Assembly: GCF_042219825.1 (NCBI RefSeq)
Contig: NZ_JBHJHQ010000009.1
Span: forward strand, 1-64,000
Source of the DNA: JBHJHP01 sp042219825
GTDB taxonomy: Bacteria; Bacteroidota; Bacteroidia; Bacteroidales; UBA5342
Direction: 5' to 3'
Length of the DNA: 64,000 bases
Shown here piece by piece: positions 27,757-36,999 of this stretch. Made by a program: the position numbers and the translations under genes. The notes under the pieces were generated by a model. That model ran no database searches and had not been told where the DNA came from. It saw only the letters and a program-made list of their open reading frames with translations. The first letter of the stretch is position 1, and every line of letters starts with the position of its first letter.

Positions 27757-28812
27757 ATGAATATAAGTTCCGGTCAGGTATCAAATACCGCAAACATACT
27801 GATTGTATTTCTGGCGTCTGTTGCCATAATGCACTTAGGAAGAACCATACTTATTCCCCTTTTTCTGGGATTAATACTTGCTTTGCTGCTCTTACCAATC
27901 AATGATTTCTTCGAAAAAAAGCTACCACGATTAATATCCATCATTCTCACATTTGTTTCAATAGCTATAGTTCTGACCGGAATAATGTATTTTTTCGGAT
28001 CCCAGTTTGTAAAACTTTATGATAATGTAAAGGATTTCGGTGCCAGCATAGACAAACTGCTGACCAGTTTCTTTCATCTGATTAACGACAATCTGTTCAG
28101 TGGTGAAATTAAGATAGAAGATTTGCTAAGTCAGGAAAATGGCAGCGTATTGCCAACATCCACCATAATACAAAAGACCATTAGTGTATCAAGTGGTTTT
28201 TTATCTGCAATTGCGTTAACGGTCGTCTTTTCCTTTCTTTATCTTCTGTATCGTTCTTCATTCAGGATTTTTCTGGTCGAAAAAACCGGATTCAGTGATA
28301 AAAAAGAAATTGCAAACATTATAATCAGGATCAAAAAAGTGATCCAGAAATACTTTTACGGAGTCTTCTTTGTTATGCTTATACTGGGTATTCTTAATGG
28401 TTTCGGTTTATGGATCATTGGACTGGATTACCCGTTCCTGTTCGGATTCTTCGCAGCTTTTCTGGCAATCATTCCTTATATAGGATCATTTATTGGTGGA
28501 GCACTGCCTTTCTTGTATGCTGTCCTCAATTTTGATTCTATCTGGCCTGCGGTGTGGGTCGTTGCATGGTACACGCTGGTTCAGGCATTCGAAGGCAACT
28601 TCCTTACGCCTAAGGTTGTTGGATCACAGGTTAGCCTGAATCCTCTTTTTGCCCTGATAGCTCTTATTCTGGGCGGAATTATCTGGGGAATAGCCGGAAT
28701 GATTTTATTCATCCCCTTATTTGCCATTCTTAAAATAGTATTGGAGAACATTGAAGAATTAAAACCCTATAGTTTTATGCTGGGTAAAAAGTTTGGACAT
28801 AACCAAAGTTAA
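27757..28812 (+). CDS. AI-2E family transporter (PF01594)
   Basis: A 351-residue inner-membrane protein with about eight helices and a soluble middle portion (about 85-140). The family blocks are present: FFAAFLAIIPYIGSFIG and WYTLVQAFEGNFLTPKVVG, then an NPLFALIALILGG loop. Members include TqsA-like exporters and Na+/H+ antiporters, so the substrate is open. It is convergent with the radical SAM gene, with only 6 bp between. Confidence 0.9.
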   Translation: MNISSGQVSNTANILIVFLASVAIMHLGRTILIPLFLGLILALLLLPINDFFEKKLPRLISIILTFVSIAIVLTGIMYFFGSQFVKLYDNVKDFGASIDKLLTSFFHLINDNLFSGEIKIEDLLSQENGSVLPTSTIIQKTISVSSGFLSAIALTVVFSFLYLLYRSSFRIFLVEKTGFSDKKEIANIIIRIKKVIQKYFYGVFFVMLILGILNGFGLWIIGLDYPFLFGFFAAFLAIIPYIGSFIGGALPFLYAVLNFDSIWPAVWVVAWYTLVQAFEGNFLTPKVVGSQVSLNPLFALIALILGGIIWGIAGMILFIPLFAILKIVLENIEELKPYSFMLGKKFGHNQS

Positions 28813-28818
28813 TATCTG

Positions 28819-30249
28819 TCACAAATTCTCATTTAACAAAATATCCTTCTCCTTTTCTACTACAGATGAAACACCCATTGCATTATTGGAGCTTACTTTT
28901 GTCAACAGCAATTCTAAAATTGGCAACATCCGTTTTAAACCACCGGTGTTGATGATAAATGTCCACAATCCTTCGAACTTCTTCCAACCGCCTGTATAAA
29001 AAAGATGCTTTAATTGATGTACTAATTCATCATGCGAAAAAGAGGCTTTGAAAATACTGTTCCATTTATAGAACTCTTTATATGCCCATCTGTAGCCCTG
29101 TTCCAATTCTTCGGCAGATAATGACTTTGATTGATATACTACATGGCGTGTATCATAAAGATCCCAGTCTTTGGTTATTATTCTGCCGGAATTCAGCATC
29201 GATTCATATAGTCTGGTCCCGGGATAAGGCGTAAGAATATGATATGTTGATGTGGTTATAGCATGTTCAACACCCCAATCCACCGTTCGCCTGAATACAT
29301 CTTTATCATCACCGTCCAGACCAAAAACAAAACTCCCATTGATCATAATCCCCAGTTCATGTAATCTTGCCACAGCTCTTTCATAATCCATTTTCAGGTT
29401 ATGACTTTTATTGCTTTGTTTTAAGTTCTCGGGTGAAAAAGTCTCAAATCCAACAAACAAACTTCGGAGCCCCGCTTCTGCAGCTTTTTCAATCAGATTG
29501 CCTTCCAGAATTGATTTGACGGTGGCTGCTCCCTGGAACACCCTGTTCATACCGCGTATTCCCTCAAAGAGCTCAGAGGCCAGCCTGGGGTTTCCAAATA
29601 AATGATCGTCGAGAAAGTATAAATGACGCCCTTTTAGACGAGATATTTCTGTAAGTATTTCATCTACCCTTTGGGTATAAAATGATTTACCGCCTTTAAA
29701 AAATGCATCTTTATAACAAAAATCACAATGGTGTGGACAACCTCTCGAAATAACCAACGAGTTGGGCACCAGGTATTTTCCCCGTTTTATCAGGTCTCTT
29801 CTTACCGGCGGCTGATTTTGAATGGTTCTTCCCTCTGTGGATGTATATCTTTTCCGGGCTTGTTTAAGTCTGAAATCGCGCAAAAATTCAGGAAAGGTTT
29901 GTTCTGCAGGGCCAAGAAAAATAGTATCGGCAAATTGTGAGGCTTCATCAGGCAAAGATGTTACATGTAAACCACCTAAAGCAACATATACACCTTTTGT
30001 TCTGTAATGTTGGGCAATCGCATATGCCCGTTTTGCATTGGTAATATAAACCTGTATCAAAACCAGATCCGGCAAATCATCCAGATACAGTTCTTCCACA
30101 TGCTGATCCTGAAGTTCAATATCATCACTTTCATCAAAATAAGCGGCTAAAGTTGCTAATCCTAAAGGGGGAAATAACGAATACTTAATGGGTCTCCAAA
30201 ACGCACTTCCGGCTTCTGTAAGAGAAGGTAAAATAAGTTTAACTTTCAT
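28819..30249 (-). CDS. B12-binding domain radical SAM protein
   Basis: A 476-residue enzyme. The N-terminal cobalamin-binding-type domain (about 1-135) shows ALGGLHVTSLPDEA. The radical SAM domain (about 160-370) has the cluster motif CPHHCDFC (CxxxCxxC) and FLDDHLFG. The C-terminal part resembles DUF4070-type enzymes such as those acting on hopanoids or other lipids. The substrate is not assignable. The DxHxxG cobalamin motif is not obvious, as in many members of this class. The gene stands alone. Confidence 0.88.
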   Translation of the reverse strand: MKVKLILPSLTEAGSAFWRPIKYSLFPPLGLATLAAYFDESDDIELQDQHVEELYLDDLPDLVLIQVYITNAKRAYAIAQHYRTKGVYVALGGLHVTSLPDEASQFADTIFLGPAEQTFPEFLRDFRLKQARKRYTSTEGRTIQNQPPVRRDLIKRGKYLVPNSLVISRGCPHHCDFCYKDAFFKGGKSFYTQRVDEILTEISRLKGRHLYFLDDHLFGNPRLASELFEGIRGMNRVFQGAATVKSILEGNLIEKAAEAGLRSLFVGFETFSPENLKQSNKSHNLKMDYERAVARLHELGIMINGSFVFGLDGDDKDVFRRTVDWGVEHAITTSTYHILTPYPGTRLYESMLNSGRIITKDWDLYDTRHVVYQSKSLSAEELEQGYRWAYKEFYKWNSIFKASFSHDELVHQLKHLFYTGGWKKFEGLWTFIINTGGLKRMLPILELLLTKVSSNNAMGVSSVVEKEKDILLNENL

Positions 30250-30379
30250 ATTAAAAGAAAATTCAGGCCAGAATGCTTACGCGTGTTTAAGTAACCTGCA
30301 AATTATCAATTTAGTATAAATCGGGTCAAACAATTAACATTTATTACTTTTTTTACATATGTATTTGTATGTGCATAGA

Positions 30380-30397
30380 GTGTAAAATATTTCACAC
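30380..30397. promoter_or_regulatory. Operator-like palindrome
   Basis: GTGTAAAATATTTCACAC is nearly a perfect inverted repeat in the 212 bp gap between two minus-strand genes. It lies 131 bp upstream of the radical SAM gene's start, in the region downstream of that gene's promoter side. It could bind a dimeric regulator, but none is identified. Confidence 0.3.
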
Positions 30398-30461
30398 ACT
30401 AACAGGCGAATGTCCTTAAGTGTGCAATCAAGAAAATAGGCGAAATGTTTTTCAAAATTTG

Positions 30462-31400
30462 TTAATCTTTTCGATCCGTTTTTTCCATTTCGTTCAGGAT
30501 CTCATCCACATCTGCTTCACCTGTGTAAAGCACAAGGGAATATTTCAACACCAAAGGTTTTCTTTTTTGCAATAACACAGGTTTTCTTCCCGGAAATACT
30601 GCATTCTGCATGCTCATTTTATCACGCAGGATCCATGTTTGAGGTCCGGGTTGATTTTCAGGGTTAGCATAAATAAAAATACCGCCCGGTGCTGTTCCGT
30701 CTTTTGCAAATGAACCTGTTATATTCATATAATATCCGGCTTCTATGGCTTCATTTTCCGGTTCAACTTTACCATTTGAAGAATAAAACTGCACATCGTC
30801 AGGCAATACAATCTGTGTTGAAAATCCACCATAACCTTTTACATCGTCGGAACCTCCAAGTTGTAAACTATCGACCAGTGGTGTCAGATGAATGATAAAA
30901 TCAATTATCCTGTAATTCTCTTTTTGTGGATGAAATACGTAGCTTACCTTTTCTCTCAGGTATGGCCTTTTAGAATTTTTATAGTTAGGAGAGAGCCAGA
31001 ATGCTTTCGTTCTCAGCCGTCCGTCACCATCCTTTAACGACCTGAATTTCACACGTTTTATATCCGTCTTAAAATCCTTAAGATCCCACGAATCGCTTAC
31101 AGATTCTGAACCAATTAATATCTGATGCCATGCCCAGAATATTCCCCGGTGGTGCAAATGATCTTCAGGTGCGTTTTCAGTCATAACTGTTCCATCGGGT
31201 AAATAAACCGGATGAAGAAAGTCATTCCGCATAAGGGTTGGTGTTGGTCCTGTCAGGTCAAACTGGAAATACGCTACATTTTTACCCTCGTCCTTTACCA
31301 GGTATCCGCCATCTACCTTTTGCATTGCCATTTGCGAGAAAACTGGATTGAACACGAAAAACAGGAGTACTGTTACCGTAACGATATATTTTTGAATCAT
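30462..31400 (-). CDS. PmoA-like protein (DUF6807), secreted
   Basis: A 312-residue protein with an N-terminal signal peptide (cleavage near VFSQ, residue 22). It shows the family's RNDFLHPVYLPDG, the histidine cluster PEDHLHHRGIFWAWH and GGFSTQ blocks. Proteins of this family are called methane-oxygenase PmoA by homology naming only. In Bacteroidota they occur with sugar catabolism genes and are probably beta-sandwich sugar-binding or epimerase-like proteins. The HHRG histidines may bind a metal. No catabolic genes adjoin it here. Confidence 0.82.
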   Translation of the reverse strand: MIQKYIVTVTVLLFFVFNPVFSQMAMQKVDGGYLVKDEGKNVAYFQFDLTGPTPTLMRNDFLHPVYLPDGTVMTENAPEDHLHHRGIFWAWHQILIGSESVSDSWDLKDFKTDIKRVKFRSLKDGDGRLRTKAFWLSPNYKNSKRPYLREKVSYVFHPQKENYRIIDFIIHLTPLVDSLQLGGSDDVKGYGGFSTQIVLPDDVQFYSSNGKVEPENEAIEAGYYMNITGSFAKDGTAPGGIFIYANPENQPGPQTWILRDKMSMQNAVFPGRKPVLLQKRKPLVLKYSLVLYTGEADVDEILNEMEKTDRKD

Positions 31401-31503
31401 GATTATCAGTATTTAATGTTATCCAAAATGAAAATATCTCTTCAAATAATGTATTTATTACAGATGTTATCCGGCTGGGGTTCTGCCTACGCATTAAAAA
31501 GAA

Positions 31504-31539
31504 ACAGGGTTAACAAAACGAGCGTTTTATCAACCCTGT
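31504..31539 (-). terminator. Terminator downstream of the coiled-coil lipoprotein gene
   Basis: ACAGGGTT (31504-31511) pairs with AACCCTGT (31532-31539), with an inner AAAACG/CGTTTT pair. On the minus strand it is followed by TTCTTTTT. Confidence 0.65.
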
Positions 31540-31567
31540 AAGCATCATCAAATGTTTATATGAAGGA

Positions 31568-32026
31568 TTAGATGTTATCCAATTTATCTCCGAACTCTTT
31601 CAGTTTGGTTTTCACATCAGCCATGAAATCCTTGAGTTCATCACCTGTTTTATCGCCAAACTCTGAAATTTCAGATCGGATATCTTTACTTTCTTTCTGA
31701 AGATCTTCGAGCGCTTCTTCAGTTTTTTCATTTATTTCTTCACCTGACTCTTCAGCCTTATCCCTGAATTTATCGACTTTATCATCGAAGTTATCCAGCG
31801 CCTCATTAACAGTCCGCTTCATATCATCCGGTTTATCATTTATCGCTTCTGCAATTTCTTCCTTTACGTCTTTTAATTCATCACGTAAATTAGCTATTGC
31901 ATCCTGAGCTTCATCCTGCATCTGAGTCTGCTCTTTCTCCGAATCCTTTTTCTTGTTTTGCATATTACACCCGGCTATAAAAAACAGTGCCAGGGTTGAA
32001 AATAATATTACTCGTAAATTTTTCAT
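31568..32026 (-). CDS. Coiled-coil lipoprotein
   Basis: A 152-residue protein. The start at 32026 begins a lipoprotein signal with lipobox FIAGC (MKNLRVILFSTLALFFIAGC, Cys20). Thirteen further upstream codons are open but do not improve it. The mature protein is almost wholly charged helix (Lys/Glu/Asp) with heptads such as DELKDVKEEIAEAIND, resembling apolipoprotein-like or YtxH-like stress proteins. It follows the csbD gene by 54 bp on the same strand. Confidence 0.8.
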   Translation of the reverse strand: MKNLRVILFSTLALFFIAGCNMQNKKKDSEKEQTQMQDEAQDAIANLRDELKDVKEEIAEAINDKPDDMKRTVNEALDNFDDKVDKFRDKAEESGEEINEKTEEALEDLQKESKDIRSEISEFGDKTGDELKDFMADVKTKLKEFGDKLDNI

Positions 32027-32080
32027 AATTATAATTTTGTGATTAATACTTGTCATAATTCTCACTCTGAACTTTTATTA

Positions 32081-32266
32081 CTATAAATTATTGATTTCTT
32101 CAATCAGTTCTTCTTTCGATTTACCAATACGTTTTTGTAAACGACCAAGAAGCTGATCTTCCTTACCTTCAACATAGGCAAGATCGTCGTTAGTTAAGTC
32201 TCCATACTTTTCTTTCAAATAACCTTTTACCTGGTTCCAGTTTCCTTTTATTTCAAACTTATTCAT
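32081..32266 (-). CDS. CsbD family stress protein
   Basis: A 61-residue protein. The start at 32266 (MNKFEIKGNWNQVKGYLKEK) matches the family beginning. The longer frame upstream adds unrelated hydrophobic residues. KGNWNQVKGYLKEKYG and LTNDDLAYVEGKEDQLLGRLQ are the CsbD signature. CsbD is a small general-stress protein of unknown mechanism. Together with the coiled-coil lipoprotein it probably forms a stress-induced pair. Confidence 0.9.
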   Translation of the reverse strand: MNKFEIKGNWNQVKGYLKEKYGDLTNDDLAYVEGKEDQLLGRLQKRIGKSKEELIEEINNL

Positions 32267-32673
32267 AACTATCTTTTTATGTGTTTTGTATTTTATAATG
32301 AAAATCCTGTGCCACAAAATTCATTACAGACTTCAAGCCTTTATTTATACGTACACGCACACGTTCGGACTAAATATAAATCTTTATTATCACGTATTAT
32401 TCGGGCATAAATTCCACAAAAAAGTGTGGAACATAGTTACAAAATCAGATACTCAAAACCGGATCTGTGAAACTGACTTTGTTTAATTGAACCAAAACAT
32501 TTAGTTAATTCACTCATTCAAAACTTCCGTATTCAAAAATATATCAGCTTGTTACCATCAAAACCTTCCCTTTAATAATTGTAATGCCCTGAAACATATA
32601 CAGGAAATTAAACAATGGTATGCACCTTGTTGTATAAGTATTAAATCAATTTTCATGGTGAAAAATAGTTAAG
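32267..32673. other. 407 bp divergent intergenic region
   Basis: Lies between the csbD transcript (left) and the hybrid kinase (right). The only structure seen is a small hairpin TTCCACA-AAAAAG-TGTGGAA at about 32412-32431. No clear TAnnTTTG box was found in either direction, which would fit alternative sigma factor use, but this is speculative. Confidence 0.4.
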
Positions 32674-34668
32674 ATGAAAATTCCACTTGATGATGTAATA
32701 CTGGAGAAGTTATTGACGACTGAGTCGCACAACGAGGAATATAAGAATATTGCAAATTTGCTGAATTTAATTCCTTCTGTCATTCTTATTGTTGATCCTG
32801 AAGGTAAAATCGTTTTTGTCAATGATGCTGCATGTAAGGTTCTTGGATCAGACTGCAAAGTCCTTGCCGGTAAGAGTTTTGAAAAATTTATTGTACCAGG
32901 TGACAAGAACACTTATAACCAGCTACTTAAAACCATAGAGAATTCGGGTACCATTCCTGAAACATTTATCCTGAAAATTTATTCTTCCGAAGAGGACATC
33001 GTTACTCTTAGCTGTAATAACACCTTAATAAAATCAGAAAATGACGATTATGGATTGCTGATTTCAGCCACCGATATTTCCCAGCTGATGCATCATTATC
33101 AGGTGCTTGAACTCAAGCTTCGAAAAACAATTGATGAAGCTGAAAATGCCAATAAAATAAAAAGTGAATTTCTGGCCAATATCAGCCATGAGATAAGAAC
33201 ACCATTAAATGCAATAATTGGCTTCTCTGAACAATTGAGCCAGACCGAATTACAGGATCAGCAGGAAGAATTTGTCAAGGTCATATCCAAATCATCAGAA
33301 CATTTGCTCTACCTGGTAAACGACATACTTATCTTATCAAAGATTGAGGCTAATGCTATAAAATTCGACGTATCTCCATTTAAAGTTGAATCGGTAATAA
33401 CATACATTTACAACACTCTTAAAATAAAAGCAGAACAAAAGGATCTGATCTTCACTTACGACATTGACCCCCGACTGAATATGGTTATAAAAGGCGATCC
33501 CTTCCGCTTGCGGCAAATCATTATTAACCTGGTAAATAATGCTATAAAATTTACGCACAATGGTTATGTGGAAATGAAATGCTTTATGATTTCGGATCAG
33601 GATGATGAAGTAAAAATCAGGTTCGATGTTATGGATACAGGTATTGGTATCAGCACCGATAAAATGGCTACAATTTTTGATCAGTTTCGTCAGGCTGACT
33701 CACGGATCACCAAACGTTACGGAGGGACAGGACTTGGGCTTACTATTTGCAAAAACCTGATCGAAAAACAAAACGGAAGCCTGACCGTAAAAAGTGAAGA
33801 AGGAATGGGAACCCGGTTCAGCTTTGTATTACCTTTCAAAAAGGGTAAGGAACATGAATTATCGGACGACACCATAGAGAATTTTGATTTTATGGAATTG
33901 TCTGACAAACATATTTTATTGGTGGATGATGACAGTGTCAACAGGTTACTGGGGAAAACGATTCTTGAAAAATTAAAATGCAGCTACGAACTGGCGGGCA
34001 ATGGAGAAGAAGCCATAAAAATGCTAAACGAAAATAGCTTTGATGTGGTGTTGCTCGACATCCATATGCCGGATATCAGTGGCCTGGATGTGGCAAAATA
34101 TGTACGTAAAGAACTTAATAATAAGAACATTAAACTCATTGCGGTTACTGCTGATGTATTTAATGAGGACATTAAAAATTATTATTCTGCCGGTATTGAC
34201 GGTTACTTAATAAAACCTTACCGTGAACTTGAGTTGTACAATGTGCTACGTAAAGTATTAAAACTTAAACCGGTTAAGAATTCTAAAAGTGCTGAAAAAG
34301 TAATCGTTACATCTGCAAAGACCCAATTGTATAACCTAAGGCAACTGAAAGATATTGCCGAAGGTAATAACGAATTTATTGTAAATATGATCCTAACCTT
34401 TATCACGAATTCAGAGACTGCCATTAAGGAGTTCCGGGAATATCTGGAACGTGATAAATGGAATTCCATCAAAGAAACGGCCCATCGGCTGCTTCCTTCC
34501 TACCGCCATCTTGAAGCATATGCTATAATTGACATGCTGACTGACATTAAAAACCTCACATCCAGTCAGTTTGGAAAAGACAAATCCTCTGAACTTGTTG
34601 AAAGTGTGACTTCAAAAATGAGAGAAGTTATCGAGAAATTAAGAAAAGAAGCAGACTCAATAAAATAA
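32674..34668 (+). CDS. Cytoplasmic hybrid histidine kinase (PAS-HisKA-HATPase-REC-Hpt)
   Basis: A 664-residue sensor with no membrane helix. It has a PAS domain (about 25-135), HisKA with FLANISHEIRTPLNA (phospho-acceptor His172), an HATPase with NLVNNAIKF, DTGIGIS and GGTGLGLTI, a receiver with LLDIHMPD (Asp462), and a C-terminal Hpt with AHRLLPSY (His604). All acceptor residues of a four-step phosphorelay are present in one chain. The output regulator is not fused. The NtrC-type regulator at 35624, one gene away, is a candidate but has its own receiver. Confidence 0.93.
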   Translation: MKIPLDDVILEKLLTTESHNEEYKNIANLLNLIPSVILIVDPEGKIVFVNDAACKVLGSDCKVLAGKSFEKFIVPGDKNTYNQLLKTIENSGTIPETFILKIYSSEEDIVTLSCNNTLIKSENDDYGLLISATDISQLMHHYQVLELKLRKTIDEAENANKIKSEFLANISHEIRTPLNAIIGFSEQLSQTELQDQQEEFVKVISKSSEHLLYLVNDILILSKIEANAIKFDVSPFKVESVITYIYNTLKIKAEQKDLIFTYDIDPRLNMVIKGDPFRLRQIIINLVNNAIKFTHNGYVEMKCFMISDQDDEVKIRFDVMDTGIGISTDKMATIFDQFRQADSRITKRYGGTGLGLTICKNLIEKQNGSLTVKSEEGMGTRFSFVLPFKKGKEHELSDDTIENFDFMELSDKHILLVDDDSVNRLLGKTILEKLKCSYELAGNGEEAIKMLNENSFDVVLLDIHMPDISGLDVAKYVRKELNNKNIKLIAVTADVFNEDIKNYYSAGIDGYLIKPYRELELYNVLRKVLKLKPVKNSKSAEKVIVTSAKTQLYNLRQLKDIAEGNNEFIVNMILTFITNSETAIKEFREYLERDKWNSIKETAHRLLPSYRHLEAYAIIDMLTDIKNLTSSQFGKDKSSELVESVTSKMREVIEKLRKEADSIK

Positions 34669-34719
34669 AAGCATATTATGGTATTTGCTTCTGTTGATGC
34701 TATATCAGAAATATCTCTT

Positions 34720-35370
34720 TTAAAACTGTAAACCAACATATACCTGAATTACACGGTTTTTTGAATCTTTTAATAACGTTTCAGCCAAATCGTCGTCCTG
34801 CTTTGCCACAGGATTAATACCGATTTTGTAATCTACACCGGCAAATACCGGAGCAAAGTTCAATTCCAGTCCGGCAACAACACCGTAATCCACTTTGTTA
34901 AAATACTTCTCATCCAGATCGTCACTACTGGTGACATTAATCGAATTAAGAATTTCGGCTGTTGTTTCCGATTTGGCATTCAGTAAAATTGCAGCATAGG
35001 GGCCCAAATTAAAATGCAGGTTATCGGTAACAGCATAAGACAGTAATACCGGAATATCAATATAATCAAGTCTGAAGTCGGTCTGTCCATTCGAAAGTTC
35101 CAAATTCGCAAACGTATTTTTGAATTCAGCCTTAGAACCAAAGGTTGAAAACAAGACTTCCGGCTGAACCGAAAAGTTACTGACAAGAGGAATTAAGTAA
35201 GAAAAACCTGCCATATATCCGGCTTTATAACTGTTATCCGAATTATCAGTATTTAATGTGGATAAATTCAGACCTCCCTTTATTCTGAATGCTTCATTTT
35301 GTGCGCTAACAATAGAGCTGGTTAATGGTAACAACACTACAAGTGTTAAAAGTTTGAAATATTTTCGCAT
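34720..35370 (-). CDS. Outer-membrane beta-barrel protein (porin family)
   Basis: A 216-residue protein with a signal peptide (cleavage near VSAQ) and alternating beta strands that end in YVGLQF with a terminal phenylalanine. The layout (FRIKGGLNLSTL.., VQPEVLFS, LSYAVTDNLHFNLGPYAAILL) is that of the PF13568-type small barrel of about eight strands. It is convergent with the kinase and divergent from the NtrC-type regulator. It may be an output of that system, but this is inference. Confidence 0.85.
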   Translation of the reverse strand: MRKYFKLLTLVVLLPLTSSIVSAQNEAFRIKGGLNLSTLNTDNSDNSYKAGYMAGFSYLIPLVSNFSVQPEVLFSTFGSKAEFKNTFANLELSNGQTDFRLDYIDIPVLLSYAVTDNLHFNLGPYAAILLNAKSETTAEILNSINVTSSDDLDEKYFNKVDYGVVAGLELNFAPVFAGVDYKIGINPVAKQDDDLAETLLKDSKNRVIQVYVGLQF

Positions 35371-35623
35371 AATTCTATCGTTTAAAATTTACTTTTAACT
35401 TACCTGCCAATAGTGTACCATAACACAGGATCTTCGGCAAATGTCTCTCAACGTCCTTATATATAGCACTTCAGAAATTTTCAATATAATTTCACCTGTT
35501 TATTAAATCCACAATAAGTAGGAAATATCTACAGCATTAACCACCATTAACACATTGAACCAATGCATTTCGTGCATGTTTTATAAGTAAGTTAAGAACA
35601 TCATCGTTCCCTCAATACATGAA

Positions 35624-36997
35624 ATGTTTTATATGAAAAACCCGATACTAATCATAGACGACGACACATATATCAGTGATCTTCTGGTAAGGTATTTAAA
35701 TCAGAAAGGTTATGCCGCCACAGGAACATATTCAGGTGAGCAGGGGAAAAAACTGATTCTTCAAAACACGTATGATGTTATTTTATGCGATTATCGTCTT
35801 CCTGATACGAACGGAGAGGAAATGCTTGCTTTCGTCAAACAGAACAAAGCAGGCACTCCTATTATTATAATGACGGCATATCAGGAAATTAAAACCGCCG
35901 TAAAACTTATTAAGAACGGCGCATATGATTATGTGACCAAGCCGGTCCTTCCTGATCAGATACTCCATTTGGTTTCAGGTGCCTGTGCTACAGTTAAACA
36001 TGATCCTTCTGTGGAATTTTCATCAGGATTTATAACCGGACAAAGCAATAAAATAAAAAAAGTTTTATCCTATTGCGAGATCGTTGCTCCAACAGATGTG
36101 ATGGTTATACTACAGGGCGAAACCGGTTCCGGAAAAGAATACATTGCAAGAGCCATACATAATTTAAGTGAACGAAAGAATAAACCGTTTGTAGCGGTAG
36201 ACTGTGGGGCACTTCCTAAAGAGCTTGCAAACAGTGAACTTTTTGGTCATGTAAAAGGATCATTTACCGGAGCAATTAATGACAAAAAGGGGTACTTTGA
36301 ACAGGCTAAAGGTGGAACCTTATTTCTGGACGAGGTAGGAAACCTGACCTATGAAAATCAGGTGAAATTATTGAGAGCCCTTCAGGAAAAAGTTATATAC
36401 CGCGTAGGAGGAAATAAACCCATAAAAACAGATGTTCGTATAATTACAGCCACAAATGAGGACCTGGCTGAAATGGTAAAACGCAATGAATTCCGCGAAG
36501 ATCTTTATCATCGGTTAAATGGCTTTAAAATCAAGATTCCACCATTGCGCAAACGCATCGAAGACATTCCCGAATTTGTTAATTATTTTATCCTTAAAGC
36601 CAATAAATCTTTCAACAAATCTGTAAAGAAGCTAAGTGATGAAGTAAATGACATTTTTATGAATTACAGGTGGGACGGAAACATCAGGGAGTTACGCAAT
36701 GTGATTAACCGGTCCGTTTTACTAACCAGTGGCGACGAGATTACAACGGATGTATTACCTGAAGAGTTTACTGTAAAAGAAGAAAATAAAGGCCTTGATA
36801 TTCAATCCGCAATACTTACTCAGGATGGCATACCAGACCTTCGCGAAGTAACTTCTCTAACCGAAAAAGAATTAATATTAAATGCTCTGGATGAGGCTAA
36901 ATATAATAAATCAAAGGCCGCTAAAATGCTGAATATTGACCGTAAAACGCTGTACAATAAATTAAAAACCTACAACATTGATGTAGCACGGCAATAA
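35624..36997 (+). CDS. Sigma-54-dependent NtrC-family response regulator
   Basis: A 457-residue regulator. It has a receiver domain (about 7-118, acceptor Asp56 in ILCDYRLPD), a sigma-54 AAA+ domain (about 140-365, with Walker A GETGSGKE, GSFTGA in place of the usual GAFTGA, and Walker B GGTLFLDEVG) and a Fis-type helix-turn-helix (about 415-455, NKSKAAKMLNIDRKTLYNKL). It activates promoters read by RpoN. A second ATG (codon 4) is an equally possible start. No kinase is in the same transcript. Confidence 0.93.
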   Translation: MFYMKNPILIIDDDTYISDLLVRYLNQKGYAATGTYSGEQGKKLILQNTYDVILCDYRLPDTNGEEMLAFVKQNKAGTPIIIMTAYQEIKTAVKLIKNGAYDYVTKPVLPDQILHLVSGACATVKHDPSVEFSSGFITGQSNKIKKVLSYCEIVAPTDVMVILQGETGSGKEYIARAIHNLSERKNKPFVAVDCGALPKELANSELFGHVKGSFTGAINDKKGYFEQAKGGTLFLDEVGNLTYENQVKLLRALQEKVIYRVGGNKPIKTDVRIITATNEDLAEMVKRNEFREDLYHRLNGFKIKIPPLRKRIEDIPEFVNYFILKANKSFNKSVKKLSDEVNDIFMNYRWDGNIRELRNVINRSVLLTSGDEITTDVLPEEFTVKEENKGLDIQSAILTQDGIPDLREVTSLTEKELILNALDEAKYNKSKAAKMLNIDRKTLYNKLKTYNIDVARQ

Positions 36998-36999
36998 AC

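Noticed and set aside
30462..31400. Methane oxidation function for the PmoA-like protein
   Set aside because: The name is historical; the protein is a secreted beta-sandwich type found in sugar-catabolic contexts and no methane genes occur.
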